This document shows positions 12,471 through 24,890 of a stretch of DNA of 64,000 bases, in pieces. Positions within the stretch are counted from its first letter, which is position 1. Each line of letters starts with the position of its first letter. The position numbers and the translations under genes are program-made. The notes under the pieces are model-generated. The model was given only the letters and a program-made list of their open reading frames with translations, searched no databases and was not told the origin of the DNA. This DNA comes from Bombus terrestris (Eukaryota > Arthropoda > Insecta > Hymenoptera > Apidae): the NCBI RefSeq assembly GCF_910591885.1, contig NC_063274.1, forward strand, positions 10,521,725 through 10,585,724, read 5' to 3'.

Positions 12471-15400
12471 GTTACGAACGGAGAGACGCGGGTATCGATT
12501 TCAGCGCGGTATGCGGCACCGTTATGGAATGCACACCTTCTGACGTTGTGTCGCGGCCCGCGTACCTGTAACCGCGAACGCGACTTCTGGAGAACACGCC
12601 TCGTGGACGTTGTATCAGGTTCTCGCGGGATTAGCGGAAGAAGCCGCGAGATTAGGGGATGAAACCGCAAGATACAAGATAGATCGTGCTTCCTGGCGAA
12701 AGATTATGATTTTTGTAGCTGGACGCTGTGAGTTGAAGATATCTTTTCGCGGAGAACAGTAGCGATGTACACATTCCCTATGGATACTATAGATAATATA
12801 TAGATATTAAGACAGATAAAAAGATACAAATTGAATGTTTATCATTTGCTTTCGTTTTCTAGTTATTTTATTACAAATCTATAATTTCATTGCTCGTATA
12901 GCGTAAAGCACAAAGTGAAGTGAAATTTCTTAATTTTCCAATACACACAACGAATTTACAATTATTTATACCGTCTTCTTAGAATAAATAAGTTTGTGGA
13001 ACCAAGTCTAATACTTCGCCTAAAGAAATGAAACATTAGTAAATTAGTAATTGACAAGGTGAAAGTTAAAATCGATATGTCTTCTTATGGGAGATTTCCA
13101 GTGGTTTTGAAAATTGATAGGATTGCTGGTTTCTTTTGTTACAAAGCTGATAGAGATTTAAAGTCTAGTTGACGTGTTTCGAAACATCGAATAGCGATAT
13201 GGTGCACATTGCGCGTAAAGTGAAAGTTGGAATGACTTTTCTTACGTTATTACGCAAAGTAAATGAACGTCACAGAATCTTTAATTTATTTCGTAGTATG
13301 TATATTACAAAATCACATCCTTTATCTTCACATTTTCATTAGCGTGCGAAACAACACGGTACTTCATCATCCTGATCGACCAATTCCTTGCAAACACGCG
13401 GGTACAACGACGCCAGTAATTAATCGAAAACACTATGAAGCTTCTCGTGTGCTATGGAGAGGCTGTCGTGGACACACACGTTAATATCTGGACCACACAC
13501 CGCGACTCTCCAACAACACGAAACAGTTCTCTCTACCGCTCGAAAGTCAGTTCGACGAGTACTGTCCCATTATCAAATCGCGCTTCAAGTGCTGTACATC
13601 CGACGTAGAAGCGACGAACGCAGCGTTAAACATAAAATTATGAATCGCACGCGTAGATAATACACGTTCACGAACAAAGAGCTGGAATTTTTATAGTTGG
13701 TTGAAACAAATTTGAGAGTTACATTGACGATTGTAATTGAGTTTAATTAACTTTTAATATATAATTTGATAAGGCTCTGTGTGTAACTCTCGCAACAAAA
13801 ATATCGACTACGAGAAATTAATTTTGAGATAGATATCGCTACGTTTTACCAGTATTATTCATTGTAATACATTTGATTAACATAACAATGCATTACGTTT
13901 TGTTTATGAATTTTTATATGAGAATTTCTATATGAAACGTTATTTATACATCAAAGCTCAATATGAGTATTTTCCAATCTCAATTTGTAACATTTCGTAA
14001 TCACGATCATTCAAATCAAAATCTGTTAAAACTATGAAAATACGATTAAAGATACATTTTTTAACTATCATCGCTTAAAATATACCACTTAAAATAAACA
14101 CAGTCTTAGAATATAACCACACTAAAATTCCTCCACCAAAGACCAGGTAGTCGTTCAAAGGTCATGCTCTTTCAGATCAAGCTTCCTGTTAGTTCCACAG
14201 AACAATAATAATTCCGAGCGATTTATATTTAACGCAAGACCGCGTGCCGACGTGGATCTGCTTGCCGGGGTCAAGATGAAGGTCAGTGGAAAAGGAAACG
14301 CGTCCTTGTTGCCCGCTATTACAAATATGCAAATTGACGTTACGGGTCGATCGATAACTCTTCAATGTGAAACGCACCTCAGCAAACGATAACAAAAGCG
14401 GCTATGCATATCTTAAACAAATATCAGGATACCAACCAACGTAGCGAAGCAGGAAGAAGAACACGAAAAGAAAATAAAGAAAAAATGAAGGAAGACCAAG
14501 AAGAAGGTTATGTTGGAAAAAGCTCAGTGACGCGTTGTCATTATCATTTGAATGCGCGTTCAGAGCTTCTGACGATTTGAATATTTCGTCAATTAAACGG
14601 TGACTCGATTTGCATAGGTGAGACAGGGTCGCCAACAGACGCCGACGATTTATTTCCATGCATGGAACGCGGCGACCGATCGATACCGATTCTACGCCCA
14701 GGCAGAGAGGAGATACCATCTGGATAGAAACCATCCACCCTTCTCTTTTCCTCTCCTTCTCTTTTACTCCTCTCCATTTTGCTTTTTTCCGTTAACCTCG
14801 ATTTTTCGACCGCGGAAATTGCTCCGAGGCCGAAAGAAAAAGGGAGAACCGTAGAAATTCAAGGGTTGGGGGGCGGGCATCCCCTCAGGCCGAGATTCTC
14901 TGCGTACCTAGTGACACGAATAAAATTTCAACGGACTCCTATGAACGGAGTTCCTATGCTTCGGGAACAGGTAAGTTGGTTCGTCAGTGAATAATTCGCG
15001 ATCCTATTCTTCGTATTTAAGTTGCTAAATCGTCGGCTATCGCGTCCAAAAATTCGATTCTTATTGAGCTCTGGATTGGACTGGCACGTGGCTGAGCAGT
15101 GAGTCAGTAATTTCATTGTGAACGGAAGAAAAAATTAATTTTGAATATTTTTCTGTGATATTATGCATGATTTTTGTTAGAGTATATGTATATTTTTAAA
15201 AAATCATGGGGGTTTCAGCTTGGATTCTCGAGAATAAAATAAAAATGTTTAGTAGTAGGTCTACTTATGACTACGTTTTGCAGATCGACTAGTGTTTCTG
15301 CGATAAGAAAAGTTTTCATTTCATAAATTGTCTTGCATAATGACATAGAATACCGAAATATTATTATTTATAAACGATTAGCAGCGTATTTGAAACGTTA

Positions 15401-17590
15401 TTAATAGCGGAGCATACAGTGGTCTAAATCTGCTTATGTAATTACAACGTTTAATACGAACGCCATACGTATTACATCTCAGCGTAACGTTGTGATTGAT
15501 ACCTTAACATGTGAGTGAGATGTGGCGCGAAAGCCCTTGATTATGAAACATTTATCATTCGAATCGACATTAATGTTCGATATTCGTGATTTGAAACAGA
15601 TTAACGTTCGGTTTCTGAACGTACAAGCAGCAGTATTCATTTTGGAAATTCGTCATACTGTTCGATTAGATCAAACGGATCTTTGACAAATTATCCTCTG
15701 ATATTTCATTTGCGAGTTCGTTTCGGAGCATCGATTAACATCTCTTTTACAAACCATAAGTTTTACAAATTTGGAAAATATTAATTAGAATAAATTGGAA
15801 CAAACAATCGCGAGCTCGTCCGTCTAATTTATTTTTATCATACTCGAATGTAACGAAGCCTCGCGAATTTTCTTCGGCCGAAGTTTCTTCATAAGTTCGA
15901 GGTCGAATTCAAATGTTATGTACGCATTATATATGAATACGTAATTATTGATTGAGATTACGGTCGTAACGTGAGAGTGGCACAAATGGACAACTTTTAA
16001 AGAATATCAAGGAAACGAACTGCGGTATTAAAAATTATATGTATACAATGAGCATTATCGAGTGACCTATTGGTTTAGAAGAAGCGACATCACAGAGCGA
16101 TGGTCTACGATACTTAAAGCAGTTGATTTACGGACTGATTTATAGTGGCTGGCGAATTTGCAGATTCCAGACTTTTAGGACAGCCATATATTCGAACATA
16201 ACAAGTACAAAACAAGAAAGAGAATTTTTTATTATGTTAAATTTCTTCGTAAAAGAATTCCTCTTGCATTTTAAACGAGAAAGACACAACAGCGACGTGT
16301 TAAAAATAAAAATGAAATAAAATGGATGGAAGATATCGTAATTCTAAATATAGCATCAATGACACTGCATGCGTTCGCGTGCATTCGAAATGCGTACGAT
16401 CGAAGGTTTACGTAACCTTTGAACCCGAACGGGAGGCGCTTGCGCGTACGCTCAATTTCCGGTAATAGGCGAGTGTCCGCTTATTAACGCGACCGACGAG
16501 GAAAACACTCGTACTCGGATATTCCGACGCGGCGACACGCGCAGCGGTTGGTAACGCTCCAAAATACGAGCGAATCGTAAGCAGGGGAAACGTCCAACAC
16601 GACCTCTTCTTATTTCGTAACACTCGTTACATTGTTCATGAATAAAATACTAATTACCCGTCAAATTCTAATCGTATAAATTTCATAGCGTATGTAAAAT
16701 TACGATTTATAATATGCTGATATTAATATTTGATTGTTAGGTTACGTAATAATTTAGTTTACGCGTGTAAAGCGCGGTATGCTTTGTTCAAATCATATTG
16801 TATCGATGGTGTACATAATTATACCGTTGCGTGTTCCATCGCAAATTTAAGTATTTACTCTTTTATAGTTTTATCTGGAAAAGTAAAACTAATTTCTTTT
16901 AATACTCAACAAAATAGTTAAACGACCGCATTAGGTCGAATCATATGAATTAATTTCGTTTTAAGTCTTACTTTTCACTTACGATAAGTACATGCGATTT
17001 GCTTCATCGATTTCTTATCAAATGTAAAGGAGAGAAACGTGTATAATATGAAACGTATATTTAGCAGATGAACAATGGTCTAATACAATTACCTAAGTTA
17101 TTTTGGAAGTAGAATTAGTGTTCTCTGTTAGAAGCGAGAACAGAATATTTTACAAAACAAGTATTATACATACGTGAGGAGTCTACAGATCAATCAGAAA
17201 TTCATTCTAACAAGGTATGTAATCCTGCAATTAGATGTTCTGACATTAAACGTTCCACATATGAATATTTAACGCGATTCTACTATTCATATGTAATTTT
17301 CTTTGCCGTTCAACTAAATCCTTCTCACTTCCCCAAATCATCCCATTTTCACGTAAAGTTGCATACAAATACGAGAGGAACTCCAATAGCAATCCAAATT
17401 AAATCATTGAAATTCTGCGTTAAGAGCGATAACATTTCCTTGTGACTACATTTACATAATTTTCATCTTATCATAAACACCTTATAGACCAGGTTCGATA
17501 ACGATGTCTGATCATTAGAATGCCGATGTTCGCGCAAATGTGTTTTGTGAATACCGCTGAAGAAATAATATGTTAATATTAATTCTTTGT

Positions 17591-17700
17591 ATATTTTGTA
17601 TTTTATTTTAATAAAAAAATGTCCATATTATATGTCCAATTATATTATATTAATGTCCATATATATTTTGTATTATATTTTAATAAAAAATTGTCCATAA
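17591..17700. repeat. AT-rich tandem repeat, period about 72 bp
   Basis: ATATTTTGTATTTTATTTTA followed by AATAAAA and TGTCCATA occurs at 17591 and again at 17663 with small changes. A shorter TGTCCA-containing unit lies between them. Confidence 0.7.
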
Positions 17701-19879
17701 ATAAATAAATATTTGTAATATAGTAATCATTGTAACGTCAATGAAGCAATGAACACGAAGGAGGAATATACTTCGTTTTGGCATCTTTTCTAACTTCCGC
17801 CATGATAAACGATTGAGCGAAGCAAAAGTGGCCCGATTGATACGACAAGCCGGAAAGCAGTGTGGGAAAATGGCTTGTTTCTGGTGTCGCAAAGAACGAT
17901 ATGCAAATTGACCGACAGATAACATTCTTCGACTGGCGATATCGTTGTTTTGAAATTTTCAACGCGTCTCGGCGAGCGGACGCGTGCGGGCGGCGTAACT
18001 AGCGCATGCAAATTGCCTTTCTCGCGCTTCTGATACGAAATCGTGAGATTGGAAGGAAAGTTCTTTTAAACGGGTTTGCTTACAAAATTCACCGACTTTT
18101 TATACCATTTTTTTCAGTTACGTTAAATATTGGTCATTTTCTTTCTACGGTTTAATTATTGGGAATTATTTATGGAATTTTTCAAAGATATTTTTCTAGC
18201 GAAAATCCTTTTCAGAGATCATGGTTAAAACGAATACAAAGACAATAATGCCTAATAATTTTAAACAGGATATTTAGTACTTTTATCTAAAAATTTATAG
18301 AATTAAGGGTAGTTTTCCTGTGACCAGTGATCGAGATTATCAAGAAAAATGGACAACAAAAATTTCGTAACAGATCTTGCCGAGTTTCGGAACTATCCAC
18401 ATTTCTGACGATACAATAAATCGCCAAGCAATAACGTTTCTCGGGGAAATGCTTAAATCTGCTTGACGAAAGGAAAACAGGAGGATAAAACCGCGCCGCA
18501 GTCAAGAGACGAAAGTACATAGCTATAACAATAAAAGGACGCAGTGGAAAGAGAAGGAGCGCATAAGAGGTAGGTGAGATCGAATCGTGGTAGAGAAAAA
18601 CGCGGAAGGCAGGAATAAAGAAACGTCGGGGGAGAAGGCGTCGTTCGCCTGGACGCATTGAGATGCAAATAAGCGCGGTAGCTGGCGTGATTTACGAGAG
18701 ACAGACGTGTCCATACGCGATTGGGTCCAAGAGAAGAACATTTCACCAGCGCGTTCGAAGACGTTCGAGGGACGAACAGATAAGATCTCTTCGAAACATT
18801 TACAATGGAAGTAGCATTTTGTACGATCGAGCATTCGTTTCAGGTAGCTATATGATTCCTTTTATGAAACGTGTCTTTTCTAATACTTAACAATATCAAC
18901 GTGATATTTCTAATATTTCTTTGCTTTTCATAGAGAGTTAATCGATTTTATTGTGCAATGTTATACACCGTAGTTAGATTAATCGCTAAGAAATAGATCT
19001 CATTACTCGTTCATTTTATATTTGACTATCTCTAGGCGATGGAAAGCTAAGAATATTTGGTAGCAGCTTTGAAGTCGTTTGAAATGGTTGTTATCTACGT
19101 TGCAAAGTTTTGTTCAAACTTACGAAATCATATCAAGCGTTCGCAACGACAGCTGTTTAGTGTTCTAAAACCTTCTTACAATTTCTAACGCTTGCGAATT
19201 ACTTTGATCGTTGCTTCAAGTGTCTACAAGTAGATCGATAAAATAAATCTATTAGCGCGTAAAAAGGATCTAGGACCACCTGCAGAGGTTAGGCTATCCA
19301 GAACCGTAACAGAACTACGAATGTTCTGGCTTAAGTGAATGAAAGCAAGATTGTCGAGCAAGATTTATACAGGCAGTACGTACTACTCTTTTTCGTGTTG
19401 TAGCAATAAACCAGAATAACGAGGACTTTAGATCCCTACAAATATTTCTCAACTACATTAGACTGGCCTGCCATTTCAGCGAGGTGAAGTCATAATTTAT
19501 GGTCTTTTTTACGATTTCGTTGCTCGTTTGTTGCCTGATAATGTAGAAAAATGGAAAGTATTTAAAACATCAAACGTACATGTTCGAAGTTGAAGACTTA
19601 AACAAATCAAGAACGGTTCCTCCATTCTCTTCGTACGATTTCTATGTACTTATTTTATGATAATAAATTAGGAATTATTATTTACTGAAACTAATTATTT
19701 CGACTATTATATTATATTGTCCGCGATTTCTTCGTAAACTATACACGGCGTCTCGTAATTGTGATTCTACGTGAAAAAATAAACATAATAACTCGAAGAA
19801 CTAAATGGCAGACGTCTTCACGGTCAAAAAAACATTTTAACATGTACATAGTAAAGTCATCCTCGAACGACGCTCGAAA

Positions 19880-20400
19880 GGCAATCTTGCCAGATGAATG
19901 AAGCGAGCTCGCTGGTCGCGTGCAGGTTGTCGCGAGTGCAACCTCGCGACTACCGTTCGGAGCGTATTGACGCGTATTGCAGGCGCAGGTTAAATCGAGC
20001 AGACGGTGGTGGCGTCGCGACGCCGGCTGCGCACGGCCACGCAACCCTCTCGACTCTCCCCTCCATCACCCACATACGGATCGAGGGTAGGGGCAAATAG
20101 CAAGAGGGAAAATTTATAAAGAGCGAATTGGAGGGGGAAGACTACTTGTTGCGCGTTGAGGCGCCCTCGTGACGCCAACATACCCCCTTCGTTTTCTCGA
20201 CTGCTACTACTACTACTACTACTACTACTACTATTACTACCGACAGTACCGCTGGTGCAGATAGTACGTCCCTTCGCTAGCGACGCCACCGACGACGACG
20301 TCGCTACCACTACTAGCGCCGTCGCCACCACCAACGTCGAGTCGTGATGCCGCCCGACAAAAATAGACGCGTCGTCGCGACGCAACAGATATCATTCGGC
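19880..20400. promoter_or_regulatory. CpG-rich patch next to the large mam exon
   Basis: CpG is dense (CGTCGTCGCGACGC-like runs) and a CTA microsatellite is included. ATTTATAAAG near 20114 reads as a TATA-like element on either strand. No frame on the minus strand looks like a continuation of Mastermind. It could be an intragenic promoter or enhancer; no gene can be assigned to it. Confidence 0.2.
20201..20240. repeat. CTA trinucleotide microsatellite
   Basis: About twelve CTA units with one ATT variant lie inside the CpG-rich patch next to the end of the large mam exon. Short frames rich in Leu or Ser here come from the repeat. Confidence 0.9.
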
Positions 20401-20841
20401 CTCCACCAACTCACACGTGATATTTCCTGACTCTTCTATTTATCATTTCGCTGTCTATTTAAAAAAACTTTGCTTTTCTTTTTATGTTCCTTTTTTCTAA
20501 AAATTTTAGAAGATTTTTATTTTTCTTGCGAATTAGATAATTTTTGAAGATTTAATCAACCCTCGCCTATTCTATTTTACTCTTCTTGTTGTTCATAGTT
20601 TTGAGGGTTGAGATATGTTTAACATTTTTGTAAACAGTCATCTAAGTTACATAACAAATTAATTTGTTGTATATAATGTATAGAATAATTATATTAATTA
20701 CGTTACACTTTAAAAACTGCTAAGCTTTCTCTACGAAACCAAAGTAAATTTCGTAAAATCTAACACGTTTAATCTTCGACAAACAACCGAATCAAGCAAA
20801 CTGAACGAAAGAGACAAAAAGGAAAAATTATATCCACTGAC

Positions 20842-22548
20842 CTGAATCTGATGTCCGGGGTTGTTAATGTGTAGCTGCTGTGCCTGGTTAATTTGTAGAG
20901 TGGATGTGCCAGGTCCTGAGGGAGGTCTAGGCGGTGTGGAGCTACTGAAGGGTCCTTGGGATCCGGTTTGATTGGGTCCGCCGCCTTGGGAGCCTCTTGG
21001 TGGAAGCGGATACCCAGGGCTGCCGTGATTCGGCATTGATCCTGGGCTACCGTATGGCGAATACTGCTGCTTATATCCTCCGCTTGGTCCGAGCATGGTC
21101 GGTTTGCCACCGGTGGCAGGCTGCGGTCTCTTCATGTCAGCGAGGCCCGTGGCGAATTGAGTTTGCGAGCTGACAAACATGTCATTCGTCTGTTGACTCT
21201 GGAATCCGGACGTACCGTTGTTCTTGTGATACGATCCAGTGCCCGAGGTCGCTTGAGATTGCCCACCGGGTGGACCAGCGCTGCCAGGGCTGCCCAGATA
21301 GTCGGACGTGCCACCAAATTGAGGAAATTCCGCGTAGGGTGAACGAGCGGTTGGTCCTCTGGCAGCAGCTGCGGCTGCGGCTCCAGGATTGAATCCACCA
21401 AGACTCAACTGTTGACTTTTGTGTTGATGCTGTTCAGCCATTTGCTTCAACGTCTGAGCGGCGGGGCTCATCTCGGACTTGAAGTCCAGACCGGAATAAG
21501 GTAGCCTGGCTGGAGAATACTGGGCAGAGCCAAGACCACCAGGACTCGAATTAGCTGGCACGTTGGCATTACCATTATTCGTACTTGTACCGTTGTTTAC
21601 ACTATTGCTGTTCACGTTCCCGTGTTGCTGGTGTATCGAGTCCTTGTCATCCTCGATCTTGATCTGTCCGTTGTTCGTCCCGATACTGTTATTATTATTG
21701 TTGTTATTTGCTGCCGCGGCGGCAGCCGCAGCTACCACCGCGTTGTTCGCCAATGCCTCCACCGGGATCTTCTCCTCGAAATCGAAGTCTTTCATGAACT
21801 CGGGATGTAAGTCGGAAATCTCCGAGATGAGATCCTTGAACGCGTCCGAGGTGATGATTTCATCGCCCGTGTCATCGCCCATGAAGTCGGAAAAAGCAGG
21901 GAACCCGGCGCCGTTCGCTGCCGCGTCTTTCTCCAGCGCGGCTGCGCACTGCTCTAAATCGACGAACTCATTGTCTGGCTCCTGTTTGCATTCGACCAGG
22001 TTACCGATATCCACGCAGCCGATTCCACCGGGAGCTGGTGCTCCGGTACCAGCGTTCCCAGTGCCTGGCCCGCCTCCAGCCCCGTTTCCAGTCTGAGGCC
22101 TAGACGTCGCGGATGCTGGCGTATCCGGACCTGATTTCGGCGATGACGACGCGTTCAGAAGATCACTCTTCACCGACGCGTTCGTCAACGCCTTCACAGT
22201 CACGTTCGTGGAGATCTGTTGAGCCTGAGAGTTAGCCGCAGATGTAGTGAATTCCAGTTGTTGCACAATTTCCACTGAGAATTTGGTCAGTCCCTCGTTT
22301 CCACCACCACCGCCACCACCTCCACCACCGCCATGCGTCGGACCCGTAGAGTTCGCGCCGTTTCCAGCCGGATGCTGGCCGTGGCCATGATGGGGACCGC
22401 CACCACCACCGCCACCGGGACCCTGTTGATGTTGATGCTGTGCCTGCGTGCATTGCAGCTTCACGGGGGGCTCGCCGAAGCCACCGTCTCCGCTACCACC
22501 ACCGGCTGGCTCCAACTCCTCGGCCGTCCTCTTCACGAATTTTTGCTG
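20842..22548 (-). CDS. mam: mastermind, large internal coding exon (partial gene)
   Basis: Mastermind is a nuclear co-activator. In the known family it binds the Notch intracellular domain on Su(H)/CSL and recruits acetyltransferases. This exon encodes 569 residues in phase 0 to phase 0. It starts QQKFVKRTAEELEP after a pyrimidine-rich acceptor and ends GHQIQ at a CAG|GTCAGT donor (GT at 20841-20840). The order is: Gly/His/Gln-rich segments (about residues 15-85); a conserved acidic block (about 187-260) with KQEPDNEFVDLEQCAAALEK and EIITSDAFKDLISEISDLHP; an Ala run then an Asn run (about 270-290); TLKQMAEQHQHK (about 365); a second Ala run; and a Ser/Gly/Pro/Gln-rich tail. The acidic block and TLKQMAEQHQHK match insect Mastermind as I know it. 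The open frame seems to begin at a GTG codon, but that Val is internal and there is no start codon here. It also runs past the donor into intron. The N-terminal CSL/Notch-binding helix and the Gln-rich C-terminus are not in this exon. Confidence 0.95.
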
Positions 22549-22551
22549 CTG
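22545..22551 (-). other. mam: tandem NAGNAG splice acceptor of the large mam exon
   Basis: Read on the minus strand the intron ends in a pyrimidine tract (TTTTCTCTTTCTCG) followed by TTTCAGCAGCAA. Either CAG can act as the acceptor, so the exon starts at 22548 or 22545 and the protein gains or loses one glutamine without a frame change. Confidence 0.7.
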
Positions 22552-24667
22552 AAACGAGAAAGAGAAAACGTCGATTATTTCGGTTACGGCGATTAGTCGA
22601 GAGTAAAGTGCGGTAATGTTTCTCAGTACTGACAGCGGAACTCATGGTTGAGTAAATGCATTTGAACTTATTGCTATTTTAACATATTTTCATTACATTA
22701 ACAGATACATTCAGCAAAAGAAATATTTTATGTGGTTCCATGAGATGACAGTGTCATAATTTAAAGAAAGAGGAAAGATGAAAAGAACCTTCTAATATAA
22801 CGGTCAAAGAAGGCTGTAAAAGAAGACATTCCTTTCCATTCCTAGCGAAGAAATGACTTGAAGCATACAAGACCTGCCATCACACGAAGAAAACCCGAGA
22901 AGATTTATCAGCTGTCACTTCGCCTGTCGAAGTCATCAAGTATCGACTTTGTTTCACGGCACTCTACTATCTTTAAAATGTTCGTACCACTTATTAAGAT
23001 TGTTAATAAATTCCATCGATTTCTTTATTTTCTAACTCCATCGATGGAAATTTTAATTTATCAATTTTAGCTTCAAATATCAACACAGGAAAATTGATTT
23101 TTCGATAGTGTCACTAAATCGTTCGATCTAAATTATTGTGCTGACCACCCACGTAGATAAGATGTAAGAAAATCACGCTAATCGAGAGAAAGGAGCGCGA
23201 GGAAGCCCAACAACTTTTAAATCCCCGTAGTGGTTCGCGTTCCCCGTTAAATGCAGCCAACTGGTCGAACGAAGAAACAATGGAAAAAGGGAAAAGAAAA
23301 ACAGGCTAGGGAGAAGCTGGCAGCGGCGTTCTGCTCGTAGGTCAAGGCAAAACGCGTGACGAGTGCTCTAAACTCGCCAGTTTTTCTTCGATCCCGACTC
23401 ACTGGTAACCGGTACCGCAGGATATTTAACTCGCCGGTGCTTGGATGCCTCGTTCTGCTCACCCGTTTCTTTCGCAATTAACCCGGCAATTTCTCACTGT
23501 ACCTGTCGATACTGCTAACGCTTTTTCCCATTTCGTCTTTGTACGAGATGCCGCAGTCCACGTTTCGATACAACGCGTTGACCAGTCCGTTTTATCGTCC
23601 GTGGATGTTGGTGCGAGCCAACTTACAATTAGAGCATAGATTTTGATACACGAAACGCGATTTGATTCGTGACACGTGAGTCTATGCGTCTTGGTATGGT
23701 TGGCAAGCACTGCCTTTCATTCCAGTATCTTACTCATTAATAAATTTCTTAATCCTTTTTTGCGTCCGTTTACTTTTCTAATTAACTAAAAAATAAATAT
23801 ATTTTTCTACGAAACTGATGTCTATTATACTTAAATAACTAACTGAATGATAAATGTATTTCTCTGTAAAACTGGTCTGAAATTCTCGTAATTCTTCTTC
23901 CTCTTTATGCGACACGCACGTCACGATCCCTCTATATCATGGATTTTCGGTAGATTAAAGAGTGCTTCGCGTATTATGAAAAAATTCACCAATAATCGTA
24001 GACAATTTAAAAAAAAAAAGGCATTCATCCGCAGAATCGTTTCGCGATATCGCGAATCAAACAAAGGTTCGTGCTCGAACGCGTAAAGGGTTGATGTTCG
24101 TGTATAGGCATGAGAATATCCTAATCCACGAGGCAGTTGCCGTTGCGCGCTGGTACGAAGAAAAAAAGACTGGGAAAAGTTTTTCCAGGGTGCGGCCGAA
24201 CTAATACATACACACGTGCATGTATAAGCTAGCAGACAACCGGGCCACACACGGTAGTATACATTTGTCATGATTTGAACCGGGATAACCTGCGCCTCGT
24301 TCTAAAATCGATAATACGTATTACCCTCTAATAGGGGTCGCTCGTCCTACGTACGTTTCCGCGAATATCCCTTTGCTTGTTCCTCTTTTAGATGGCTCGA
24401 GCTTGAACGAACCCACATCTTCAGCAGATGCAACGACATATTTCGTTGAATCCGCATTTAATTGTGATGGAAGAAAAAATAATGTTCTTTTTAAGGGAAG
24501 AATAGGATTATTTGAGATTTTACTTGTATCATTATTGTTTTGTTGATATTATTAATATTGTGTACAGAGTTTTATCTAATGTTGAAGTAATAAGATTTTC
24601 ATACTTTCAGTCTGAGTGTTTCAGTAGAAAATTCTGTGACTTTTCAAATACGAGTGTTGGTTGATTA

Positions 24668-24890
24668 TATTAGGTTGCTCGAAAAATTCGTTCGATTTAC
24701 ATTTCGATCCAATATACATTTATTGAATTATATAGGTGCCATTTTGTTCCACAAGCTTTCTTCATCTTTCAGAACCTCTCAGGCTTCTCGACGAAAAACT
24801 TTTCAATATGATTCTTTATGTCTACCAACTTCCTTCAGAATCCGAACGAGCATATCGAGCGATCCAATATTTCGATTTGTCGATAATTAC
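24668..24890 (-). mobile_element. decayed mariner-family transposon, 3' end
   Basis: A TA dinucleotide (24668-24669) is followed by TTAGGTTGCTCGAAAAATTC (from 24670), which has the form of a mariner terminal repeat. Reading inward on the minus strand, the frame toward this end gives VDIKNHIEKFFVEKPERF followed by a stop. After a small frame shift it gives RKLVEQNGTYIIQ and a stop. These match the mariner transposase C-terminus (FF..KP..F..GI..L...V..NG.Y) and its position next to the terminal repeat. The element is broken by a stop and a frameshift, and I see no DDD catalytic core or second terminal repeat, so it is a truncated relic. The inner boundary is approximate. Confidence 0.75.

Larger units (their letters stand above)
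1..20841 (-). other. mam: mam intron downstream of the large exon (continues left of the window)
   Basis: This stretch begins at the GTCAGT donor of the large exon and shows no further Mastermind coding sequence (no Gln-rich frame on the minus strand). It is therefore treated as one intron open to the left. It is mostly AT-rich and unremarkable. Supported content is listed separately: a GA microsatellite (343-378), a 40-bp tandem duplication (5651-5730), a MITE (8501-8674), a 59-codon ORF (12291-12470), an exon-like end with a perfect donor (14941-14970), a 72-bp-period AT-rich repeat (about 17591-17700) and a CpG-rich patch with a CTA repeat (19880-20400). Other CpG-rich patches near 270-600, 9740-10480 and 18450-18780 contain only unassigned short frames. 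The 1000-5600, 5800-8490, 8680-9700, 12690-14180 and 15000-17580 stretches show nothing I can name. Confidence 0.7.

Noticed and set aside
12050..12670. 206-codon minus-strand frame
   Set aside because: It reads through the GA microsatellite (Ser-Leu repeat), is rich in Arg, Ser and Cys, and shows no domain. The opposite strand has a more protein-like frame.
19990..20385. 131-codon minus-strand frame with a Ser run, as a possible downstream mam exon
   Set aside because: The Ser run is the CTA microsatellite. There is no convincing acceptor and nothing like Mastermind C-terminal sequence.
21563..22096. 177-codon plus-strand frame and other frames across the large mam exon
   Set aside because: These are antisense or shifted readings of the Mastermind exon. 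Their Leu and Ala runs come from its Asn and Ala repeats.
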